Origin: Bacteroides thetaiotaomicron VPI-5482
GTDB lineage: Bacteria > Bacteroidota > Bacteroidia > Bacteroidales > Bacteroidaceae
DNA: 64,000 nucleotides
Direction of reading: 5' to 3'
Assembly (NCBI RefSeq): GCF_000011065.1
Contig: NC_004663.1
Span: forward strand, 2,108,001-2,172,000
Shown piece after piece: positions 1 through 9,580 of this stretch. The position numbers were made by a program, and so were the translations under genes. Position 1 is the stretch's first letter. Each line of letters opens with the position of its first letter. The notes under the pieces were generated by a model. It saw nothing but the letters and a program-made list of their open reading frames with translations. It searched no databases and had not been told where the DNA came from.

Positions 1-696
1 CAACAGATTCATGCTTGCATAGAATTTCTCAGGAGTTGCCAAACGATATTCTACAATTGGACTTAAAACCAAAACAGAAGCACCTGAAGGAATAGATGTG
101 AAAAAAGTCTCTTCCTTAATCCAAGAAACCAAAGAAACATTCTCCCTTAATACATTATATTTATTATTAAGTAAATAATATTTAGGTTGAAACCGACTCT
201 TTTTATAAGGTTTCAAAAACGGATAATTTAATTGTACACGACGACAAAAAATATTATATACCTTAAATAATAATTCTACTAGTAACGGAAATTTATTAGG
301 AGATGCCTTGTAAAGTTGGTCTTTATAATAAGCAAGGCCCTCCTCCATAAAATGATATCCTACACATGAATGATGTGTGATGAGTAATTGAAATATAGGA
401 GTAGTTAATTGGGGAATATATACAGTAAAACTATCAGCAATCAAGCAGGATATATAGCAATCAAAACTTTTAATAATCCTCCTCAAATTTAATATAGTTT
501 TAATTTTCATCGGATAAAACTTATTCATCCAAAATGAAATATCTTCAATTTCTATATCAATATTATTATGATATTTATTAGCATAGTTCCGATCAATCAA
601 ATAAACAACATTATGGCAATCTAAATTTTCTTTTGCTATAATAGCTTTTGCCATATAATACGAAGTACTACTATGTATCCAAAAGACATATTTCAT
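1..696 (-). CDS. Truncated capsule glycosyltransferase, possibly sialyltransferase-like
   Basis: An open frame of 232 codons starts at the ATG at 696-694 and runs off the left edge of the window, so its C-terminus is missing. The start overlaps the stop of the upstream glycosyltransferase in an ATGA arrangement (693-696), which points to translational coupling. The protein starts MKYVFWIHSS and contains an EEGLAYY motif near residue 118, preceded by HHSC. An acidic-x-Gly motif in this place is reminiscent of the polysialyl- and lipooligosaccharide sialyltransferase families (GT52 and PF07388-type). Its position last in a CMP-nonulosonate operon fits a transferase that uses CMP-KDN. The family call is an inference from one short motif; that it is a real gene is well supported by frame length and coupling. 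Confidence 0.6.
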   Translation of the reverse strand, partial: MKYVFWIHSSTSYYMAKAIIAKENLDCHNVVYLIDRNYANKYHNNIDIEIEDISFWMNKFYPMKIKTILNLRRIIKSFDCYISCLIADSFTVYIPQLTTPIFQLLITHHSCVGYHFMEEGLAYYKDQLYKASPNKFPLLVELLFKVYNIFCRRVQLNYPFLKPYKKSRFQPKYYLLNNKYNVLRENVSLVSWIKEETFFTSIPSGASVLVLSPIVEYRLATPEKFYASMNLL

Positions 697-1871
697 ATAG
701 CGTTCAAAATATTAGCATAAGATTCAATCATTGAATCAAGCGTAAATTTCTGTTGATATAGTTCATAAGAGAGTTTACCCATTGCACTCCAATTATAAGA
801 TTCAATATGACACAAGATATCATATATATCTTCAAGACATGGCGAAATTACAATTCCATTGATCCCGGAAAAAACCATTTCCGGAATACCTGCAATATTA
901 GTAGATATAATAGGAAGTCCTGCTCGCATAGCCTCCAAAATAGAAATAGGGAATCCTTCATCTCTACTAGGTAACATAAAAATATCACTCCTCAACAAAT
1001 AATTTTCTACTTGATTCGAAACACCTATAAAATCTATATATTTAGAGATTCCTTTCTCAAAACACAACTTTTCTAATTCCCCCCTTAATGTACCATCACC
1101 TACAATGGTAAAATGCACTTTCTCTCTTTGAACAGGAGACATCTTCACAAGAGCTTCAACAATCATATCTTGCCCTTTACGTTTTGAAACAGATCCCACA
1201 CAGCAGATTTCAAGTGGCCCTAGATGTTTTTCCGGACATATATGCATTTCTTTGCTCAAAATGCCATTATAAACAAATCCTACTTTTTCAATAGGAATAT
1301 CTGGATGTAATTGTACAAAAGTATCTTTAGGATTCTCAGCAACAAACAACACCTTATCCACTTCAGATAAAACCTTCCTTTCAATGTATAATAATATACT
1401 ATAAAGCCTTGATTTATTAAGCACAGGATAATATTGTCTAAGCATATTAAAAGTATCACCATTATTGTGTAATACCAACACGGTTTTTTGTCTTCTAGAT
1501 CGATACTTCAAATAGTAATAACATGTAAAAATATCATGTATAAACAAGATTCTCGATTCCTCAAGCCCTTGATCAAAATAATATTTAACAATCTTACGAG
1601 CATGCCGCAAATATATTGCATAAATAGAAATGAATGCTAGTATAGAATTTGCATTAGCATTCTTTTTAATAAAGTACCGTAATCCTTTCCGTTGATTTAT
1701 AGCTGCTATATTTTCAAATGACTTTAACACAATCAAATCCATTGAATAAACCGAAAGCTGAATACCGTATTCTTCAAATTTTGAAGTAGATTCAGCTAAA
1801 GTCCTAAGAACAGAACTAGCCCCATTAGGAGCCTTAAGCCATCCACCATGAATTATATCTACCTTTTTCAT
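693..1871 (-). CDS. GT4-family capsule glycosyltransferase
   Basis: This 392-residue protein has the two-domain GT-B layout of retaining GT4 glycosyltransferases. The C-terminal half holds the typical donor-binding features: SKRKGQDMIVEAL near residue 232, then MLPSRDEGFPISILEAM near residue 300 (the E-x7-E region), followed by AGLPIISTNIAGIPEMV. It would transfer a sugar from a nucleotide donor to the lipid-linked capsule repeat unit on the cytoplasmic face of the inner membrane. The donor cannot be read from the sequence. It lies between the KDN phosphatase gene (12-bp gap) and the truncated glycosyltransferase (4-bp overlap), so it belongs to the capsule operon. Base composition is very AT-rich, like the other specificity genes to its left and right. 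Confidence 0.88.
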   Translation of the reverse strand: MKKVDIIHGGWLKAPNGASSVLRTLAESTSKFEEYGIQLSVYSMDLIVLKSFENIAAINQRKGLRYFIKKNANANSILAFISIYAIYLRHARKIVKYYFDQGLEESRILFIHDIFTCYYYLKYRSRRQKTVLVLHNNGDTFNMLRQYYPVLNKSRLYSILLYIERKVLSEVDKVLFVAENPKDTFVQLHPDIPIEKVGFVYNGILSKEMHICPEKHLGPLEICCVGSVSKRKGQDMIVEALVKMSPVQREKVHFTIVGDGTLRGELEKLCFEKGISKYIDFIGVSNQVENYLLRSDIFMLPSRDEGFPISILEAMRAGLPIISTNIAGIPEMVFSGINGIVISPCLEDIYDILCHIESYNWSAMGKLSYELYQQKFTLDSMIESYANILNAI

Positions 1872-1883
1872 CTTTTACAACAA

Positions 1884-2390
<507 letters not shown>

Positions 2391-2470
2391 TTACCCTTAT
2401 TTATTAATCACTACTTAGCTTATAGCAGGCAGTACTCTATACCGTAATACAAGTTGCAGTAGGAATATAT

Positions 2471-3511
2471 CTATTCAATAAAATCAGGATATATTATTTC
2501 ATTCGCTGATATATCTTGTTTAGCAAAATGACCAATTACATTTTTTTTATCTATCCATTTATAACCATCACCAGGACTCAGTAAATGAATGTCCGACTCT
2601 TGAATAATACTACCTGCTGGAATATATTTTCGAGTGGCAATAGAACGTTCAAGTTTTATCTTAGACTTCTCCACCCCTTTTTCTATATAAAGATCTTCAG
2701 TACCAAGCCAACACTCTGCTATGCGAATATCTCGAATCATACGATTAACCCCATCTGGACCTAAAGAGCCAAGCTGGTCTGTTCCTTTCATATGCCGATC
2801 AATTGTTACATGCTTTTCTATAATTTCCGCTCCCATCGCTACAGCAGCTGTAGCAGCAGAAATACCTATTGTATGATCAGAAAAACCTATCTCAAACTTA
2901 TTGTAATGCTTCTTCAAATATGTTATTGTACGTAGATTCAAATTATTTGGATGAGTTGGATACTGAGATACACAATGTAGAATAGCTATATTACTATGAT
3001 ATCTCGTTATCACATCTAATGCATTGTCAAGTTCTCTTTGACCAGCCATTCCTGTCGATAATATAATAGGAATATGAGTTTCTGCTAATGCTTCAAGCAA
3101 TGGTAAGTTAGTCAAATCACGACTAGCAACTTTTAGCCTATCCGGTGTGAACAGTTTAAGCAAAGACAGACATCCTTTGGCACATAACGTCTCGATAAAA
3201 TCTAATCCTAATGACTTAGCATATTTATAAATCTCAAAATGCGCTTGATCATCAAGCTCAAGAAAAGCACGATGTTCACCATAAGTACGCCCAAAAGAAT
3301 TAGGATTGTCATATATTTGATTCATTTGAGAAACAGCCAATTCTTCTGATAAATCTCTTTTAGTCATTTTAACAGCATTCATTGGCATGAAATCCATACC
3401 AAAAACATCCTCATGTACAGGTCGTGAGATTAATTCAATAATCAACTTAGCCAAGTCAACAGAACCATTATGATTCTGCCCTATTTCACCAATAATATAA
3501 GTATTCTTCAT
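2471..3511 (-). CDS. neuB: KDN-9-phosphate synthase (NeuB family)
   Basis: A 346-residue NeuB-family condensing enzyme. The N-terminal TIM barrel starts GEIGQNHNG near residue 8 and contains the typical KVASRDL and ILSTGMA segments near 125-155, HCVSQYPT near 180, GFSDHT near 211 and EKHVTID near 234. The last ~70 residues form the antifreeze-like SAF domain (SIATRKYIPAGSII onward). The family condenses phosphoenolpyruvate with a phosphorylated or free hexose; the B. thetaiotaomicron homologue BT1714 is reported to use mannose-6-phosphate to make KDN-9-phosphate. The phosphatase next door, which would be needless for a free-sugar enzyme, agrees with the phosphorylated product. Start and upstream stop share one base (TAATG at 3509-3513), so it is translationally coupled to the CMP-transferase gene. 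Confidence 0.92.
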   Translation of the reverse strand: MKNTYIIGEIGQNHNGSVDLAKLIIELISRPVHEDVFGMDFMPMNAVKMTKRDLSEELAVSQMNQIYDNPNSFGRTYGEHRAFLELDDQAHFEIYKYAKSLGLDFIETLCAKGCLSLLKLFTPDRLKVASRDLTNLPLLEALAETHIPIILSTGMAGQRELDNALDVITRYHSNIAILHCVSQYPTHPNNLNLRTITYLKKHYNKFEIGFSDHTIGISAATAAVAMGAEIIEKHVTIDRHMKGTDQLGSLGPDGVNRMIRDIRIAECWLGTEDLYIEKGVEKSKIKLERSIATRKYIPAGSIIQESDIHLLSPGDGYKWIDKKNVIGHFAKQDISANEIIYPDFIE

Positions 3512-4260
3512 TATTTAGAATTTTTTTTTATTTGTTGTTTCATCAGTTGAATGTATTCTGCATGTCTTCGAACATAGTCTACAATCACTTCTATCGATAT
3601 TTCCACTCTTTTTTCTTGTAAATCCCTATATATTCTCTGTGCTACAGAAAAATCTTCTAACGTATCAATCGTGAGTCGAATATTATGATGTTTTGACACG
3701 ACTGGAGATCCTGAAATCCATTGAATATTAAAAAGTTCAGGATGACTATATATATAATTAGTAACATGTTCACGATACAATAAATCATCAGTAAATCCTA
3801 TAACTCGCTTCAGCGCATCAAGCGTTACAAATTCTCCCCAAAAACCGAAATGAGTTTTAATTGATGGAGTACCATCAATATCAAAACTTATATAATCGTT
3901 ACAAGATTTCATTGCTATTTCGACCAATTGCCTTGCCGCATGTACATCTAAAAATGGATTATCAGAACATATTCGGAATATACCCTGTATATCAAAATAT
4001 TCAGCAACATCAATGAATCGTTTTAAAACATCATTCTCCTCACCTCTGAAGCACTTTACCCCTAATGCAAGTGCCTTCTTTTCAATAGGTTCATTGATAA
4101 CAGAATTTGTTGTAGCAATAATTACTGGAATATTCGATATAGCAGAAAGCTTATGAACCATTAAGTCAAGAATCGATTGATTACCATAGAAAGGTTTCAA
4201 TATTTTTCCAGGCAAACGTGTAGAACCTAAACGTGCCTGCACCACAAATGCATAATTCAT
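3511..4260 (-). CDS. neuA: CMP-KDN synthetase (NeuA/SpsF-like cytidylyltransferase)
   Basis: A 249-residue nucleotidyltransferase. The N-terminal signature VQARLGSTRLPGKIL (residues 7-21) is the CTP-binding loop of the NeuA/KdsB/SpsF group, and RICSDNPFLD near residue 97 carries the metal-binding aspartates. It would activate KDN with CTP to CMP-KDN, the donor for a capsule glycosyltransferase. The SpsF-like form of the signature is somewhat different from classical NeuA, but placement directly before neuB and the KDN phosphatase settles the role; the B. thetaiotaomicron protein BT1715 is described as CMP-KDN synthetase. It ends in a TAATG overlap with neuB. Confidence 0.88.
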   Translation of the reverse strand: MNYAFVVQARLGSTRLPGKILKPFYGNQSILDLMVHKLSAISNIPVIIATTNSVINEPIEKKALALGVKCFRGEENDVLKRFIDVAEYFDIQGIFRICSDNPFLDVHAARQLVEIAMKSCNDYISFDIDGTPSIKTHFGFWGEFVTLDALKRVIGFTDDLLYREHVTNYIYSHPELFNIQWISGSPVVSKHHNIRLTIDTLEDFSVAQRIYRDLQEKRVEISIEVIVDYVRRHAEYIQLMKQQIKKNSK

Positions 4261-4268
4261 TTTATTTA

Positions 4269-5528
4269 TTATATTTCATTTAAAAATATGTCACATATTC
4301 TCTTTGTTGAATTATCATCTTGAAATTGATTCATCAATAAAGAAATATGACGTCGATGTTCAGCATGAATATCTTTCCCAGCCAGAAGTCCCATCACAGC
4401 ATCTATCAATTCATTATAATTGTAAACAATATCACCTGCACAAAAAAATTCTATTGGCTCAAATGAGAAACCTCTTACTCTACGATATTCTTCAATATCG
4501 TAGAAATTAAATATGACTGGCTTATTTACCAATAAAAAATCAAAATAGGTAGAAGTATAATCAGTAATCATTCCATCTGAAAATGACAAAAGATCATACA
4601 ATCCATATTTATATGTTTGTTCAAAAACAAGTATACCTTTGGGTAAATCTTTTTTTAAGACTGTTTTATTCTGCAAAGGATGTAATTTAAGAATTAAAGC
4701 CGCATTAAACTTCAATAGTATTTTCGATAACTTCAACAAATCACAATCAACATATCCGAGTATTGAACGCAAATTACCTTCAGTAACAGTCTCATAATCA
4801 CGAAAAGTTGGAGTATAAACTATATATTTAGTTACATCATATCCCGCAAATTTCGAAATTTCTCTTTTAATAACATTGCAATTATTTTTCGATATCAACA
4901 AATCATTTCTGGGAAATCCTAAGACTTTGAATTTATCATATGAGATTCCACAATCTATTGAAATTATTCTAGCACTTAAACAAGAAGTAGCAATAGAGTA
5001 ATCAAATGAGTTACATGTTGTATTACGAAATTTATCATAAGAATGATCTCCCATATGATAATCATCTTTGAATGGAGTATAATACCCCAAACAAATAATC
5101 TGTTGAGAGCGTTTTTTAAATGAAAAATCATAATAAAAAGTAGCTGTAAAACATTTACTTGCTCTACAAAAACAAAAAAAGGCATACAACATATCCTTAA
5201 AAGATACTTTATTAAAGAAAAAACGTCCAACACATGCACATAAAAAAGTACACCTAATATTAGGATTTATGCCATAAATATATTCTTGATATTCTGAAAT
5301 ACGAGAAGAATCATAAATTTCAACATATATTTTATAATATTCAGCACTATCTTTTTTTAGCAAATAATTTAACAGAACGAGAACATTATCTGACGAATAA
5401 TTTATAATATCATATTTATCTGTTCTACAATTAGGATGAGGAATAAAATACAATGATCTACTATCAACTGGCACACAATGGTTAATTATCTTTACTATTA
5501 CTTGAAAAATCTTTTTTAATATTTTCAT
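4269..5528 (-). CDS. CDP-glycerol glycerophosphotransferase-like protein
   Basis: A 419-residue protein of the teichoic-acid polymerase family (Glyphos_transf, PF04464). Supporting motifs are YTPTFRDYE near residue 240, KLHPLQNK near 283, and DGMITDYTSTYFDFLLVNKP near 320, all conserved in TagB/TagF-like enzymes. The family moves an alcohol phosphate such as glycerol-phosphate from a CDP-activated donor. No CDP-glycerol synthetase is visible in the window. In this locus the alternative donor is the activated aminoethylphosphonate made by the aep genes, so it may be the transferase that decorates the capsule with AEP; that is inference. Its first 47 bases overlap the end of the flippase gene. 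Confidence 0.8.
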   Translation of the reverse strand: MKILKKIFQVIVKIINHCVPVDSRSLYFIPHPNCRTDKYDIINYSSDNVLVLLNYLLKKDSAEYYKIYVEIYDSSRISEYQEYIYGINPNIRCTFLCACVGRFFFNKVSFKDMLYAFFCFCRASKCFTATFYYDFSFKKRSQQIICLGYYTPFKDDYHMGDHSYDKFRNTTCNSFDYSIATSCLSARIISIDCGISYDKFKVLGFPRNDLLISKNNCNVIKREISKFAGYDVTKYIVYTPTFRDYETVTEGNLRSILGYVDCDLLKLSKILLKFNAALILKLHPLQNKTVLKKDLPKGILVFEQTYKYGLYDLLSFSDGMITDYTSTYFDFLLVNKPVIFNFYDIEEYRRVRGFSFEPIEFFCAGDIVYNYNELIDAVMGLLAGKDIHAEHRRHISLLMNQFQDDNSTKRICDIFLNEI

Positions 5529-6966
5529 CTATGTTTTTAGTTTTAATGATCAATGTTAAAATACAAAAAAAAGAATCTAGCTTAAAAAGAAAAGAAAGTA
5601 AAATATAGAAGGACATCCCAGTAATACATCCAATCACAATTTTTACTATATCAGTTTCAAAGAAAGAAATACATATAAAAACGATCCCCCCCATTATGAA
5701 AGAGAGTATTAAACTTGGAAATACATCTTTAACTTGCAACTTTAAGGTCAAATCAATAAGAGAATTAGTATAATATGTATTCAAATATGTCGCTATCAGA
5801 GAGTAAATAACTCTACCCCAACACATCACCTCAAGCCCAAATGGAATTGACACAAAAAGAATGAATATAGCAATCGTCTTTTTTATTATTTCAAGACGTA
5901 ACGACAGATCAGATCTTCCTTTAACCCATAATAAATTCAAATTAATTTGGCTCAAATGATCAAACATCCAATCCAAACATAATATCTGTAAAAGAATAAC
6001 AACCCCAGACCATTTATCTGTTAACAATAGACTAATAATAGGATTAGCCAAAACAAGTAAACCTACCATTAAAGGAAAAATTATATATGAGGATAATCTG
6101 ATATAATTTCGATATGCGTTTGTTAAACATTTATCATCATCTTGAATGGAACTTAAAATAGGATACGCTACTCTAGAAACTAAAGCATTTAAATTATTGG
6201 AAGGAAAAATAGCAAATTGTTCTGCTCTTGTATAGTAACCAAGCTCTACAACAGAAAACTTTTTTCCTATTACAATGGTATACAGATTACGATATACTGT
6301 ATTGATAAGACTTGAGATCAATAATTTAGATCCGAAATTGAATAATCTTTCAAAAGAACTTTTGGAGAAAGTATGTAAAGGTTTCCAATGAACTAAACAG
6401 TAAAACAAAATTGTCAAAATTATACTATTTAAGAGAGTTTGCCAAACTAAAGCCCAAACCCCGCAACCGACATAAGCCATCCATATTCCAATCACGCCTG
6501 ATATAAAAGCTGCACCTAATGAAATTTTAGATTGAGTTTTAAAGTTTACAGAAATAATTAATTTCGTTCTGTGAATAGCCGATAAAGCATTTATTATCAA
6601 CGACAATGCTATAAAACGAATTACAAGAACTAAAGTCGGCATATTATAAAAGTCTGCAATCAAAGAAGCCGAAAAAAACAATATACCATAGAATAATACT
6701 GCGACAAGAATATTAAAATAAAAGACAGTGGCAAAATCCTCTTCAGTTCTATCTTTTTTCTGGATTAAAGCATTTGTAAAACCGCTATCTATAAATACTT
6801 GAGCGACTTGAAGAAAAATAGCTAACATCCCGATCATACCATAATCCGATGGTAGTAACAAACGAGCTAATATTATTTGAATTATAAACTGTACTCCTTG
6901 TAAAGAGAAACGTTCTATAGCGCTCCACATTATTCCTGATACAGTTTTCTGCTTTAGATTTTCCAT
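5482..6966 (-). CDS. Wzx-type polysaccharide flippase
   Basis: A 494-residue integral membrane protein of the MOP/PST flippase superfamily. It starts KQKTVSGIMWSAIERFSLQGVQFIIQIIL, typical of the Wzx/WzxC group, and shows about 12 to 14 hydrophobic segments spread over the whole length. It would flip the lipid-linked capsule repeat unit across the inner membrane for Wzy-type polymerisation. No Wzy polymerase is recognisable in the visible part of the locus; it may lie beyond the left edge. The reading frame overlaps the phosphotransferase gene by 47 bp. Upstream lies a 340-bp stretch holding a pseudogene scar rather than an intact gene. Confidence 0.88.
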   Translation of the reverse strand: MENLKQKTVSGIMWSAIERFSLQGVQFIIQIILARLLLPSDYGMIGMLAIFLQVAQVFIDSGFTNALIQKKDRTEEDFATVFYFNILVAVLFYGILFFSASLIADFYNMPTLVLVIRFIALSLIINALSAIHRTKLIISVNFKTQSKISLGAAFISGVIGIWMAYVGCGVWALVWQTLLNSIILTILFYCLVHWKPLHTFSKSSFERLFNFGSKLLISSLINTVYRNLYTIVIGKKFSVVELGYYTRAEQFAIFPSNNLNALVSRVAYPILSSIQDDDKCLTNAYRNYIRLSSYIIFPLMVGLLVLANPIISLLLTDKWSGVVILLQILCLDWMFDHLSQINLNLLWVKGRSDLSLRLEIIKKTIAIFILFVSIPFGLEVMCWGRVIYSLIATYLNTYYTNSLIDLTLKLQVKDVFPSLILSFIMGGIVFICISFFETDIVKIVIGCITGMSFYILLSFLFKLDSFFCILTLIIKTKNIDENIKKDFSSNSKDN

Positions 6967-7005
6967 TACTTAAATACAGTATAAAAACAACTACATTTAC
7001 CGATA

Positions 7006-7312
7006 TCAATTATATTTTTCCAATATTCTCACTAATTGGTTATTATCTTCTTCGCCCCTTACCGCAATTCTAATATGGTCTCTCCCACTAAAAGCAAATT
7101 ACCCTACACAAACATTATCTCCTATAACTACCGATGCCTTTTTATAAGAATAAAGAACTCCTAATGCATCACCTCAAATTAATATTGCCATATTTGCCTA
7201 CTAAGCGAAAGCTACGAATAGGCACTCCAGAAATAACACTTTCCGGATGGAAGTGTATACCACGAAGGGAAAAATAAAAATGACGAATCTTCAATAATAT
7301 TTCTGCAATCAT
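7006..7312 (-). pseudogene. Scar: acyltransferase N-terminus joined to aminotransferase C-terminus
   Basis: No intact gene lies here, but two fragments can be read. An ORF of 47 codons (7312-7169) starts with an ATG that overlaps the aepZ stop as ATGA, reads MIAEILLKIR and later GIHFHPESVISG and FRLVGKYGN, like the start of a left-handed-beta-helix acyltransferase. It ends in a stop; a +1 frame then gives ASVVIGDNVCVG (about 7140-7102), a hexapeptide-repeat motif of the same family, before a TAA at 7101-7099. After that stop comes GRDHIRIAVRGEEDNNQLVRILEKYN and a TGA (7008-7006), which resembles the C-terminus of class I/II (HisC-like) aminotransferases. I read this as decayed remains of two capsule genes fused by deletion. 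Alternative: a single acyltransferase with several frameshifts. Confidence 0.65.
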
Positions 7313-8430
7313 GACATCGGTAATGTGACGTTATAATGATTTAATGCAGCTTTTAGTACTTTAAAGAAGTTCTCAATATCATCTACTTCTATCTCTCCTA
7401 AAGCACAGATTCTAAAAGTATCCTCAGTTGATATCTTACCTGGATAAATCGTAAATCCACGCTCATAACAATAATCATGTATTTTCTCAAAATCCCAGTT
7501 GGGATCTTCTGGGTATTGAACTGAGACAACCAGTCCTGACTGCCATTCACGCTTTATTACACTTTTAAGACCAATTTCATTTATACCTGAATGAATAGCC
7601 TCAAAAACTCTTTTGTGACGGGCAAACTTAGCTTCTTCACCCACTTCAAAATATTCATTTAATGCCTGACGAGTGGCGTAAATAGTTTGTACCGGTGGAG
7701 TAAAATGCATTTCACCTGTTCTCTCAAAATTCTCATACTGCAAATAAAGATTACAATAGTAAGAACGCTTGGGATATTTTTTTGAAAACTTAATCTGTTC
7801 CTCATTGCCTATAATAAAAGAAAGACCTGTCATCGCTTGAAGTCCTTTTTGAGCAGATGCCATACAAAAATCCACATTATCTTTCTCTATATCAAAAGGA
7901 ATCATGCCCAAAGAAGAAGTAGTATCGACGACAAATTTAGCCTGATATTTATGAGCTATAGCGCCCATCTCGCGAATAGGGTTCAGAATTCCTGTACCCG
8001 TCTCGTGATGAGTAGTATAAACCATAGCTATATCAGGATTTTCTTGCAACACATTTTCCACCACCGATAAATCAGGACGTTCGTAAACGGAAAATTCCAA
8101 ATTAATATGAGGCAAACCATAATATTGACACACTTCTACAGCACGGGTACTATATGCCCCATTATTCACTATAAGCACCCTTTTGTCTTCAGGAAGAAGA
8201 GAATTTAGACATATATCAATATTGATGGTTCCTGAGCCACAAAATAATACAGCGGTATGTTTTTCCAAATTCCCATGAGCAACTCTGACCAAATCGTCCC
8301 GAAGTTGTTTCATCATACCTGCGAATTCTTTCTCGCGAGGACAAATATCCGGAACAACTTGTGCCATTTTTACACTGTCAGTAGTAGTGGCAGGCCCAGG
8401 ATTTAATAATATTTTTCTTTCTATTTTCAT
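7309..8430 (-). CDS. aepZ: 2-aminoethylphosphonate:pyruvate-type transaminase
   Basis: A 373-residue fold-type I PLP enzyme of the alanine-glyoxylate/AEP aminotransferase family. It starts KILLNPGPATTTDSVK, the family's typical opening, and has the PLP-lysine region MASAQKGLQAMTG around residues 190-202 and FCGSGTINID near 64. In phosphonate synthesis it converts phosphonoacetaldehyde to 2-aminoethylphosphonate. The decarboxylase and mutase genes that supply its substrate lie directly upstream with gaps of about 10-17 bp, so the direction is biosynthetic. Its stop codon overlaps the ATG of the downstream acyltransferase remnant. Confidence 0.92.
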   Translation of the reverse strand: MKIERKILLNPGPATTTDSVKMAQVVPDICPREKEFAGMMKQLRDDLVRVAHGNLEKHTAVLFCGSGTINIDICLNSLLPEDKRVLIVNNGAYSTRAVEVCQYYGLPHINLEFSVYERPDLSVVENVLQENPDIAMVYTTHHETGTGILNPIREMGAIAHKYQAKFVVDTTSSLGMIPFDIEKDNVDFCMASAQKGLQAMTGLSFIIGNEEQIKFSKKYPKRSYYCNLYLQYENFERTGEMHFTPPVQTIYATRQALNEYFEVGEEAKFARHKRVFEAIHSGINEIGLKSVIKREWQSGLVVSVQYPEDPNWDFEKIHDYCYERGFTIYPGKISTEDTFRICALGEIEVDDIENFFKVLKAALNHYNVTLPMS

Positions 8431-8439
8431 CGAATATAT

Positions 8440-9564
8440 TTATTTTAAAAAATCCATAAAATGCTCCTTATTCTCTATAGGAGTAGTCGTGGGACGTCCC
8501 AAATTCTCCCGAGAATCTATTTTAACCTTTATTTCCAACAAAACAGGACCACATAACTTTGGAAGCTGCTTCATTGCTTCTTCAATTTCAACTTTTGTAC
8601 AAACAGTATAAGTATGCTTATATCCGCTCCCCCGGACAATAGCCGGAATATCTAAACTAAATCCTAAAGTAGGCTGTCCTCCTACAGACTCGTGAGCACC
8701 ATTGTTAAACAAAATATGATAATAGTTTTTAGGAGATAAATCGCCAATGTTACTAATTGCCCCTAAATGCATAATAAATGCTCCATCACCATCCAAGCAA
8801 TAAACAGGTCTATCTTGCTTTGCTATAGCAATACCCAAAGAGATTGATGAACTATGTCCCATAGAGCCTACCGTGAGAAAATCATGTTCATGACCTTGCT
8901 CTTTCATTTCTCGATATTCAAATAACTCACGAGAAAGCTTGCCAGTAGTAGAAACGACCACTGAATTTTCAGGCAGATAATCCACAACTATTTGCAAAGC
9001 ATCCTCACGAGATAAAGGATAATTACATCCGAACTCTTTTTGAAGTTTATATTTGCCAAAAACATCTTTCCGAATAATTATTGCATGAGGAATATTCTTA
9101 GTTTTTGCTGATTGTATGATATCATGGAGCTGAATAAATGCATCATTCTCATTTGAATCAAGAATTATATAAGGAATCCGCATTGCTTTCAACAAATCTA
9201 AAGTTACCTCACCCTGTTTTTTATGCTGAGGTTCATCTTTTGTTCCCGGTTCACCACGCCAGCCAATCATCAAAAGCATTGGAAAACTGTATACTTGTTC
9301 ATCTGCAAGAGACAGCAGAGGATTAACAGTATTACCCAAGCCGGAATTTTGCATATAAACCACAGGAACCTTACCTGATGCCATATAATAACCTGAAGCA
9401 ATTCCTACAGCCGCACCTTCATTAGCAGCTATGATATGTTTCTCACGTGAAGTATGGTCTGTGATATAGGCACAAATATTTTTTAGTAATGAGTCTGGAA
9501 CTCCTGTAAAAAAATCAACGTCATGACTCAGAAACGTTTCATAAACTTTTTCTACGCTTAACAT
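8440..9564 (-). CDS. aepY: Phosphonopyruvate decarboxylase
   Basis: A 374-residue thiamine-diphosphate enzyme. The N-terminal domain has VDFFTGVPDSLLK (14-26) and the catalytic ANEGAAVGIASGY near 43-55; the C-terminal domain holds the TPP/Mg motif, LDGDGAFIMHLGAISNIG near 254-271 ending in FNNGAHES. It decarboxylates phosphonopyruvate to phosphonoacetaldehyde, the irreversible step that pulls the unfavourable PEP mutase reaction forward. It sits between aepX and aepZ in a tight cluster. Length is normal for the family. Confidence 0.94.
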   Translation of the reverse strand: MLSVEKVYETFLSHDVDFFTGVPDSLLKNICAYITDHTSREKHIIAANEGAAVGIASGYYMASGKVPVVYMQNSGLGNTVNPLLSLADEQVYSFPMLLMIGWRGEPGTKDEPQHKKQGEVTLDLLKAMRIPYIILDSNENDAFIQLHDIIQSAKTKNIPHAIIIRKDVFGKYKLQKEFGCNYPLSREDALQIVVDYLPENSVVVSTTGKLSRELFEYREMKEQGHEHDFLTVGSMGHSSSISLGIAIAKQDRPVYCLDGDGAFIMHLGAISNIGDLSPKNYYHILFNNGAHESVGGQPTLGFSLDIPAIVRGSGYKHTYTVCTKVEIEEAMKQLPKLCGPVLLEIKVKIDSRENLGRPTTTPIENKEHFMDFLK

Positions 9565-9580
9565 AATGATATTCCTCTTT

